From assembly GCA_022701965.1 (NCBI GenBank), contig JAKONL010000028.1:1-7564 (forward strand): a stretch of 7,564 nucleotides of DNA, read 5' to 3'. Under the pieces are notes generated by a model. It saw only the letters and a program-made list of their open reading frames with translations. It did not search any database and was not told the origin of the DNA. The stretch's first letter is position 1. Every line of letters starts with the position of its first letter. Positions 1-5,358 of this stretch are shown in pieces. Made by a program: the position numbers and the translations under genes. This DNA comes from Burkholderiaceae bacterium (GTDB lineage: Bacteria > Pseudomonadota > Gammaproteobacteria > Burkholderiales > Burkholderiaceae).

Positions 1-293
1 ACTGGTTCCTCGACGGCTGGGCCGGCGCCTACCTCAACCGCCAGGGCTACTACAGCGCCGTGCTCGACACCGCCAAGGCCAAGATGGAAGCCTACGAGTG
101 GGCCTACTGGATGGAAGGCAAGCCCGCGTCGCAGGACATCAAGAGCCCGACCGGCGACGTGTTGGCCAAGGCCGGTTCGGTGCGCGACGGCGGCAGCTAC
201 GAACAGCGCATGGGCGGCATCGCCTGCTGGAACGCGGTCATGGACGAGAACGAGTACATGGTCAGGAAATGGAACGAATTCGTGGCTGCCTGA
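1..293 (+). CDS. ABC transporter periplasmic substrate-binding protein, PotD-like (C-terminal end only)
   Basis: This is the 3' end of a gene that begins before the window; bases 1-2 belong to a split codon and the readable frame starts at base 3, giving 96 residues to the TGA at 291-293. The fragment begins WFLDGWAGAYLNRQGYYSA and contains YEWAYWMEGKPA, ending in VRKWNEFVAA. This pattern is typical of the C-terminal lobe of spermidine/putrescine-type binding proteins (PotD family, COG0687), which capture a solute in the periplasm and deliver it to the membrane permeases. Two PotB/PotC-type permeases follow, which supports the call. The solute cannot be deduced: PotD relatives bind polyamines, amino-acid derivatives and other small cations, and the ligand-binding residues are mostly outside the window. 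The signal peptide, also upstream, cannot be checked. Confidence 0.85.
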   Translation, partial: WFLDGWAGAYLNRQGYYSAVLDTAKAKMEAYEWAYWMEGKPASQDIKSPTGDVLAKAGSVRDGGSYEQRMGGIACWNAVMDENEYMVRKWNEFVAA

Positions 294-296
294 CTG

Positions 297-428
297 GCTC
301 ACCCCCAGTCTTCGCGCACTTCGTGTCGCTTCGCCAACCCCCTACCGGGGGCGACACCAGCGGCCTGGCAAAGCCAGTTCCGCGGTGTCCCGCGAATGGG
401 CATCGCTTCGCTCGCCCTGGGAAGCGCC
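297..428. repeat. GC-rich palindromic intergenic element (REP-like), several hairpins
   Basis: The gap between the binding-protein stop and the first permease start holds no credible gene but is full of inverted repeats. GTGTCGC (323-329) pairs with GCGACAC (351-357), and inside this lies CCCCC-TACC-GGGGG (338-351, sharing base 351 with the outer stem). Then come CTGGC-AAA-GCCAG (365-377) and CGCG-GTGTCC-CGCG (381-394). The element resembles dispersed palindromic intergenic sequences I recall from Comamonadaceae genomes, but copy number cannot be tested from one window. There is no T-run after any stem, so it does not look like a strong intrinsic terminator. A mRNA-stabilising or processing role between a highly needed binding protein and low-abundance permeases is inference. 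The outer boundaries are approximate. Confidence 0.5.
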
Positions 429-447
429 CACTTTCCCCCATCGATCA

Positions 448-1365
448 ATGAGCACACCCGTCGCATCCAGCCACGCCGCCACCGAGCCCATGCATGCCGT
501 GAAGGCCTGGTGGCAGGCGCTGCCCCTTGCGCTGGTGTTCCTGCTGTTCTTCCTGATCCCGCTGGCGCTGATCGCGATGGTCAGCCTGTGGAACTTCAAC
601 GAGTACGAGCTGATCCCCGCGATCACGCTGCGCAACTACGCGAGCCTGTTCGAGGGCTGCTCGCGGCTCACCGACAACGGCGACTTCTGCGTCACGCTGA
701 GCACCTATCTCAGCACGCTCAAGTTCTGCCTGCTGGTCTGGGGCATCACGCTGCTGGTCGGTTTTTCGGTCGCGTACTTCCTCGCGTTCCACGTGCGTTC
801 GGCCGCGATGCAGACGGTGCTGTTCGTGCTGTGCACGGTGCCGTTCTGGACCTCCAACGTGATCCGCATGATCTCGTGGGTGCCGCTGCTCGGGCGCAAC
901 GGACTGGTCAACCAGGGGCTGATCGGCATGGGCGTGGTCGAGCAGCCGGTCGAATGGCTGCTGTTCTCCGATTTCTCGGTGGTGCTCGCCTTCGTGCATC
1001 TCTACACGATGTTCATGATCGTGCCGATCTTCAACTCGATGATGCGCATCGACCGCTCGCTGCTCGAAGCCGCGAACGACGCCGGCGCCACCGGCTGGCA
1101 GACGCTGTGGAACGTGATCGTCCCGCTCTCGCGCACCGGCATCCTGATCGGCTCGATCTTCGTCATCACCATCGTCATGGGCGACTTCGTCACCATCGGC
1201 GTGATGGGCGGCCAGCAGATCGCCTCCATCGGCAAGATCATCCAGGTGCAGACGTCCTACCTGCAGTTCCCGCTCGCCGCGGCCAACGCGATGATCCTGC
1301 TGGCCGTGGTGCTGATGATCATCTGGGGCCTGACGCGCCTCGTCGATATCCGGAAGGAGCTCTGA
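448..1365 (+). CDS. ABC transporter permease, PotB-like
   Basis: This 305-residue inner-membrane protein is one half of the translocation channel of a polyamine-type ABC importer. About six hydrophobic segments are visible (roughly residues 25-48, 92-115, 120-145, 170-190, 225-250 and 275-297). The cytoplasmic EAA loop that docks onto the ATPase is present: EAA at 207-209 and Gly213, followed by NVIVPLS. Length and layout fit PotB-type permeases. The start is uncertain: ATG 448 gives MSTPVASS, and ATG 490 (MHAVKAWW) would remove 14 residues; neither has a clear ribosome binding site. The frame is open further up to 385, but that stretch lies in the palindromic intergenic element and is unlikely to be translated. 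Cys71 and Cys81 lie in the predicted periplasmic loop after the first membrane segment and could form a disulfide. Only one base separates its stop from the next permease. Confidence 0.9.
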   Translation: MSTPVASSHAATEPMHAVKAWWQALPLALVFLLFFLIPLALIAMVSLWNFNEYELIPAITLRNYASLFEGCSRLTDNGDFCVTLSTYLSTLKFCLLVWGITLLVGFSVAYFLAFHVRSAAMQTVLFVLCTVPFWTSNVIRMISWVPLLGRNGLVNQGLIGMGVVEQPVEWLLFSDFSVVLAFVHLYTMFMIVPIFNSMMRIDRSLLEAANDAGATGWQTLWNVIVPLSRTGILIGSIFVITIVMGDFVTIGVMGGQQIASIGKIIQVQTSYLQFPLAAANAMILLAVVLMIIWGLTRLVDIRKEL

Positions 1366-1366
1366 G

Positions 1367-2257
1367 ATGAGCGCACGCATCGGCGAGAAGCGCGCCGCCG
1401 GTTTCTGGCCGCTGGCGATCGTCTTCGGGCTCTTCGTGCTGTTCCTCTACGGTCCGATGGTCACGATCTTCGTGCTGAGCTTCCAGGGCCCGGAGGGCGG
1501 GCTCACGTTTCCGCTGCGCGGTGTCTCGCTGCACTGGTTCCGCCAGCTCGCCGCCGGGCTCGGCACGGTGGACATCGGCGCGGCCTTCGGGCGGTCGCTG
1601 ATGCTGGGCGCGGTCGTGATGCTGTGCACGGTGGTGCTGTCGGTGCTGGCCGGACTCGCGTTCCGCAAGAAGCTCGCCGGTGGCAACGCGCTGTTCTTCG
1701 TCACCGTGGCCAGCCTGATCATGCCGTCGATCATCGTGTCGCTGGGCATCGGGCTGCAGTTCCGGCTGCTCGACACCGGCATCAAGGACGGCCTCGCGGC
1801 GCTCGGCGCGACGGGCCTGCTGGAGGAATACGGCACCTCGCTCGGCCTCCTTACCTCTGCGCTCGGTGCGCACCTGACCTGGACGCTGCCGTTCGGCCTG
1901 CTGATCATGTTCGCGGTCTTCAACCGCTTCGACCCGGCCTACGAGGAGGCCGCGCGTGACCTCGGCGCCACGCCGTGGCAGAGCTTCCGCCATGTCGTGC
2001 TGCCGCTGATCGCTCCGTCGATCGTGGGCATCGGCATGTTCGGCTTCACGCTGAGCTGGGACGAGATCGCCCGCACCTCGCAGGCGATCGGCGACGTCAA
2101 CACGCTGCCGCTCGAGCTGCAGGCACTGACGTCCACCGTGACCACGCCGTCGATCTACGCGCTGGGCACGGTCACGACCGTCGTCTCGCTCGCGGTCATG
2201 GGCGTGGCGCTGGGTGCGGTCGCGCTGCTGCGCCGGCGCTCGGCGCGGCGGCGCTGA
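1367..2257 (+). CDS. ABC transporter permease, PotC-like
   Basis: This 296-residue protein is the second channel subunit of the same importer, expected to form a heterodimer with the preceding permease in the inner membrane. Hydrophobic segments lie at roughly residues 14-38, 78-98, 103-128, 155-185, 213-236 and 260-290. The EAA loop is canonical: YEEAARDLG with EAA at 194-196 and Gly200, then HVVLPLIAPS. The ATG at 1367 is well fixed: AAGGAG at 1354-1359 lies 7 bases upstream inside the end of the previous gene, and the two frames are separated by one base, so translation is probably coupled. The C-terminus ends in an Arg-rich cytoplasmic tail (RRRSARRR). The matching ATP-binding subunit is not in the window. 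The substrate is unknown; the racemase downstream suggests a nitrogenous compound, as inference only. Confidence 0.9.
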   Translation: MSARIGEKRAAGFWPLAIVFGLFVLFLYGPMVTIFVLSFQGPEGGLTFPLRGVSLHWFRQLAAGLGTVDIGAAFGRSLMLGAVVMLCTVVLSVLAGLAFRKKLAGGNALFFVTVASLIMPSIIVSLGIGLQFRLLDTGIKDGLAALGATGLLEEYGTSLGLLTSALGAHLTWTLPFGLLIMFAVFNRFDPAYEEAARDLGATPWQSFRHVVLPLIAPSIVGIGMFGFTLSWDEIARTSQAIGDVNTLPLELQALTSTVTTPSIYALGTVTTVVSLAVMGVALGAVALLRRRSARRR

Positions 2258-2287
2258 TCCGCCGGAGCGCCATCGAAGGAGAACACG

Positions 2288-3028
2288 ATGCCCAGGCTGC
2301 TCGTCATCAACCCGAACACCGCGGCGCCGATCACCGCCATGCTCCAGCGCCATGTCCAGTCCGTGGCCGGTGCGGCGCTGGACGTGCGCGCGGTGACGGC
2401 GCGCTTCGGCGCGCCCTACATCTCGTCGGAGGCGAGCTATGCGGTCGCCGGCCACGCGGTGCTCGATGCCTGGGCGGCGACGGTGTCGGAGCCCGCCGAG
2501 CGGCCCGACGCGGTGCTGGTGGCGTGCTTCGGTGATCCGGGCGTGTTCGCGCTGCGCGAAGGCGCGGGCGTGCCGGTGAACGGCCTGGCGGAAGCGGCTT
2601 TTTCGGAAGCGGCCTGGCACGGCCGCTTCGCGATCGTGACCGGCGGCGAGCGCTGGCGGCCGATGCTGTCGCGCCTGGGCCATGCGCTCGGCCATTCGCA
2701 GACGCTGGCGGGCATCCACACCGTGGCACCCACCGGCGCGCAACTCGCGGCGGACCCGGCCGGTGCGCGGGCGCTGCTGGCGTCCGCCTGCTGCGAGGCG
2801 GTCGAGCGCTTCAAGGTGCAGTCGGTGATCCTCGGAGGCGCGGGACTGGCCGGCATGGCCGCGGACATCGCCGCCCTGGTGCCGGTGCCGCTGATCGACA
2901 GCGTGAGCGCCGGTGCGCAATGGGCCGTCGATGCGTTGCGCCGTGGCGACCGCACGCCGGCGGACGGCTCGCACGGTTTCGGCGTGGCGTGGCAGAACGT
3001 CGCCTGGGAACTCGCTGCACTGGCGTGA
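2288..3028 (+). CDS. Asp/Glu/hydantoin racemase-family protein
   Basis: This 246-residue cytosolic protein opens with LLVINPNTAAPITAML, the hallmark N-terminus of the Asp/Glu/hydantoin racemase superfamily (COG4126 type). These enzymes are cofactor-independent and normally use two cysteines, one per face of the active site, to move a proton on a chiral carbon. The first cysteine is present in ACFGDPG (Cys80). At the usual second site (LGCAGM in hydantoin and allantoin racemases) this protein reads LGGAGL, so Gly184 replaces the cysteine. Cys168 and Cys169 are nearby in sequence but sit in a predicted helix before that strand. It may therefore be a one-cysteine racemase, a related isomerase or lyase, or a binding protein. 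The start is supported by AAGGAGA at 2276-2282. It follows the permeases by 30 bp and is probably co-transcribed, so its substrate may be what the transporter imports. Confidence 0.85.
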   Translation: MPRLLVINPNTAAPITAMLQRHVQSVAGAALDVRAVTARFGAPYISSEASYAVAGHAVLDAWAATVSEPAERPDAVLVACFGDPGVFALREGAGVPVNGLAEAAFSEAAWHGRFAIVTGGERWRPMLSRLGHALGHSQTLAGIHTVAPTGAQLAADPAGARALLASACCEAVERFKVQSVILGGAGLAGMAADIAALVPVPLIDSVSAGAQWAVDALRRGDRTPADGSHGFGVAWQNVAWELAALA

Positions 3029-3056
3029 CTGCCGGGCATCGTGGCAGCATCGTCGC

Positions 3057-3374
3057 ATGACCACGCCCTATACCCCCGAATCCCTGACCCGTACCGATAC
3101 CGATGCCTCGCGCGGCCTGACCGTGCTCGACTTCGGTACCAATTGGTGTGGCCACTGCCAGGCGGCCCAGCCGCTGGTCGACCGCGTTCTCGGTGCGCGT
3201 GCCGACGTGACCCATGTGAAGGTCGAGGACGGCAGCGGCAGGCCGCTGGGGCGTTCGTACCGCGTCAAGCTCTGGCCGACGCTGGTGTTCCTGAAGGACG
3301 GTGTCGAGGTGGCCCGGGTGGTGCGGCCGGTGACGACACAGACGGTGTCCGAGGCGCTGACGGCGGCCGGCTGA
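3057..3374 (+). CDS. Thioredoxin-family protein, WCGHC active site
   Basis: This 105-residue single-domain thioredoxin carries the redox pair Cys31/Cys34 in NWCGHCQ and the cis-proline Pro74 in LWPTLVFLKDG; both are standard features of the fold. No signal peptide or membrane segment is visible, so it should act in the cytoplasm. The His between the cysteines (WCGHC rather than WCGPC) is the arrangement seen in protein disulfide isomerases; it usually raises the redox potential, making the protein a better oxidant or isomerase and a weaker reductant than classical thioredoxin. The start at 3057 gives a normal thioredoxin length, but no good ribosome binding site is seen in the 28-bp gap after the racemase. 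That gap carries GCATCGT twice (3036-3042 and 3047-3053), 11 bases apart. It probably ends the transporter operon. The target protein is unknown. Confidence 0.88.
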   Translation: MTTPYTPESLTRTDTDASRGLTVLDFGTNWCGHCQAAQPLVDRVLGARADVTHVKVEDGSGRPLGRSYRVKLWPTLVFLKDGVEVARVVRPVTTQTVSEALTAAG

Positions 3375-3394
3375 CCGGCGGATCGCCCCAAAAC

Positions 3395-3418
3395 TTACAA
3401 AACCTCGTTGATTTGTAA
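3395..3418. promoter_or_regulatory. Perfect palindrome, candidate operator
   Basis: TTACAAA (3395-3401) and TTTGTAA (3412-3418) form a perfect 7-bp inverted repeat around a 10-bp centre. The half-site centres are 17 bp apart, roughly one and a half helical turns. The palindrome lies in the only A+T-rich stretch of the window and covers the -35 element of the promoter below, which is where a repressor would be expected to bind. I cannot match it to a named regulator. Confidence 0.5.
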
Positions 3419-3436
3419 AATATTGCAACGCATAAT
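3408..3436 (+). promoter_or_regulatory. Sigma-70-type promoter for the PAS-GGDEF-EAL / HDOD operon
   Basis: TTGATT (3408-3413, 4 of 6 consensus) and CATAAT (3431-3436, 5 of 6) are separated by exactly 17 bp, the optimum for the housekeeping sigma factor. Transcription would start near 3443 and leave a leader of about 125 nt before the ATG at 3567. A second overlapping candidate is CTTACA (3394-3399), 16 bp, TAAAAT (3416-3421). Local A+T content contrasts sharply with the surrounding genes, which adds weight. Confidence 0.6.
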
Positions 3437-3478
3437 CGCGTGACTTGCTGGGTGCTGTCGCGCACTTCGAATGCATCG

Positions 3479-3548
3479 ACGGTCGGATTCCGCAATTCCG
3501 ATCGGCCCGATCGATGCTCGTGCTGGCTCGCGCTTCGACTCCGACCGT
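3479..3548 (+). other. Possible structured 5' leader (long-range inverted repeat)
   Basis: ACGGTCGGA (3479-3487) is a perfect reverse complement of TCCGACCGT (3540-3548), with a possible further G-U pair (3478/3549). The helix would close a 52-nt interior that contains CGATCG-GCC-CGATCG (3499-3513). The 3' arm ends 18 nt before the start codon at 3567, in a leader with no clear ribosome binding site, so folding could affect initiation. It does not show the features I know of c-di-GMP riboswitches. A 9-bp match can occur by chance in a GC-rich region of this size, so this is tentative. Confidence 0.3.
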
Positions 3549-3566
3549 TAAGCCCAAGTACCGACC

Positions 3567-5348
3567 ATGAGCGCATTCGACTTCGACCTGGAACTGCCGG
3601 CCGCCTGGAATCGCAGGGTGGCGGCTGCGCCTTCCGAAGCCCGGGAGCCGGGGTCCGCGCGCGACCTGCAGGCGATCCTGAGCGCCTCGGGCGCCCTCGC
3701 GCTCTACGTGGATACGAACGGCCGCGTGCTGCATGCGAGCGAGTCCTCCGCGGTGCTGCTGGCGTTCCCGATGGAGCATCTGCTGCACGCGGCGGTCGGC
3801 GACCTCGTGGCCTCCGACCATCGCGACATCCTGAACGATCTGGTGCGAAACGCATGGGCGCAGTCGGAGGACAAGCATGCCCGGCTGCGTTTCACCGGCG
3901 GCCTGGCCGAGAGTCTCTGGCTCGAGATCACCATCCGGCCGGCGCCGCAGGCGAACGGCACGAGACGCCTGATCGTCTTCGGCTACGACGTCAGCGAATG
4001 GGTCCGCGCCGAACAGGTGCTCGTCGCGGAAGCACTGATCGATCCGCTGACCGGCCTGGGCAATCGGGCGCGGCTGCGGCAGGTGGTCTCCGACCGGATT
4101 CTCACGGCCGTCCGGGACGACACGCCGTTCGCGCTGGCCCTGCTGGACCTGGACGGTTTCAAGCGCGTCAACGACACCCTGGGCCACGACATGGGCGATG
4201 CCCTGCTGAAGGAAGTCGCCGTGCGTCTGCGCGCCTCGGTACGACCCACGGATACCGTGGCGCGCATGGGCGGCGACGAATTCGTCGTGCTGATGGCCAG
4301 CGTGGCGTCGGAGGCCGCCGCCAGCGCGGTCGCCGAACGGATCATGCAGAGCCTGCGCAAGCCTTTCGCGCTGGCCGATTGCCAGGTGCGGGTGACGACC
4401 AGCCTCGGACTGGCGTTCTCGGGCAACGCCTGTCCGCTGAACGAGTCGGGCCTGCTCAAGCAGGCCGATCTCGCGATGTACGAAGCCAAGGCGCAAGGCA
4501 AGAACCGCCTGTGCGCTTACAGCTCGCACATGGAGCGCAAGCAGCGCGACCAGTTCGCCATCGAGCAGGACATGTTCGATGCCGTGCAGAACGGCGAATT
4601 CACGCTCCACTACCAGCCGATCTTCGTTCCCCTGACCGGCGAGGTACTCGGGCTGGAGGCACTCATGCGCTGGGAGCGCCCGGGAGGCAACGTCCCGCCG
4701 CTCGAATTCATCGCGATGGCCGAGCACAACGGGCTGATCAATCTCCTGGGCGACTGGGCGCTGCGCAGCGCCTGCCAGCAGCTGCGGTGCTGGGACGACG
4801 CCGGCAAGCATTTCGCGTACGTCTCGGTCAACGTCTCCCCGATCCAGTTCCGCCATCCCGGATTCGTCGAGGGTGTGCGCAAGGCCCTTTGCGCCTCGTC
4901 GCTGAGCGGCCATCGCCTGGTGCTCGAGATCACCGAAGGCACCCTGATGACGGACCCCGAGCATGCCGGCAAGCTGCTCAACGAACTCAACGAGCACGGC
5001 GTGCGCATCGCGATCGACGATTTCGGCACCGGCTACTCGAGCCTCGCGTACCTGCAGAAACTGCCGCTCCAGGCGCTCAAGATCGACCGCAGCTTCGTCG
5101 CCGACATGCAGCATTCGCACCACGGCCGCACCATCGTGCTCGCCGTGCTGTCGCTGGCCCGGGAGCTCGGCCTGATCTCCATCGCCGAAGGCGTCGAGAC
5201 CGAGGAACAGTGCGACCTGCTCGCAGCGCACGGGTGCGACTACGCCCAGGGCTGGCTGCGCGCGCCCGCGTTGCCGACCCAGGAGCTCGAACGCCGGCTC
5301 GACGCCGGCCTCCTCACCCTGCACCGACATCTCGCCCTCGCCGGTTGA
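3567..5348 (+). CDS. PAS-GGDEF-EAL c-di-GMP synthase/phosphodiesterase
   Basis: This 593-residue protein has no signal peptide or membrane segment and is expected to be cytosolic. A PAS-like sensory domain (about 36-145) is followed by GGDEF (about 155-316) and EAL (about 333-580). The cyclase domain has DPLTGLGNR at 159-167, an intact GGDEF at 235-239 and RPTD at 226-229, five residues before it, which is the classical product-inhibition site (RxxD). The EAL domain has EALMR at 364-368, NVSP, ITEGTLM, DDFGTG at 484-489, KIDRSF, AEGVET and YAQGW, so every metal- and substrate-binding motif of active phosphodiesterases appears kept. By sequence it could both make c-di-GMP from GTP and hydrolyse it to pGpG; which activity dominates cannot be read. 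The ATG at 3567 lacks a clear Shine-Dalgarno; the good promoter at 3408-3436 and the downstream HDOD gene 10 bp away define the operon. Confidence 0.92.
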   Translation: MSAFDFDLELPAAWNRRVAAAPSEAREPGSARDLQAILSASGALALYVDTNGRVLHASESSAVLLAFPMEHLLHAAVGDLVASDHRDILNDLVRNAWAQSEDKHARLRFTGGLAESLWLEITIRPAPQANGTRRLIVFGYDVSEWVRAEQVLVAEALIDPLTGLGNRARLRQVVSDRILTAVRDDTPFALALLDLDGFKRVNDTLGHDMGDALLKEVAVRLRASVRPTDTVARMGGDEFVVLMASVASEAAASAVAERIMQSLRKPFALADCQVRVTTSLGLAFSGNACPLNESGLLKQADLAMYEAKAQGKNRLCAYSSHMERKQRDQFAIEQDMFDAVQNGEFTLHYQPIFVPLTGEVLGLEALMRWERPGGNVPPLEFIAMAEHNGLINLLGDWALRSACQQLRCWDDAGKHFAYVSVNVSPIQFRHPGFVEGVRKALCASSLSGHRLVLEITEGTLMTDPEHAGKLLNELNEHGVRIAIDDFGTGYSSLAYLQKLPLQALKIDRSFVADMQHSHHGRTIVLAVLSLARELGLISIAEGVETEEQCDLLAAHGCDYAQGWLRAPALPTQELERRLDAGLLTLHRHLALAG

Positions 5349-5358
5349 AACCGTCTCA

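Noticed and set aside
385..447. Upstream start for the first permease at 385
   Set aside because: The extra 21 residues are encoded by the palindromic intergenic element and add no recognisable protein sequence.
3036..3053. Direct repeat GCATCGT x2, 11 bp apart, before the thioredoxin
   Set aside because: Two 7-bp copies are too short to separate from chance in this composition, and no known site matches.
1319..3064. 581-codon open frame on the - strand over the permease and racemase genes
   Set aside because: Antisense to genes with strong family motifs, and composition typical of a shadow frame.
3366..3379. GCCGG-CTGA-CCGGC hairpin at the thioredoxin stop codon as a terminator
   Set aside because: The stem is only 5 bp and no T-run follows on the + strand; it may slow the polymerase but I would not call it a terminator.
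3443..3566. c-di-GMP riboswitch in the leader of the GGDEF-EAL gene
   Set aside because: I do not see the conserved sequence blocks of class I or II c-di-GMP riboswitches; only generic inverted repeats are present.
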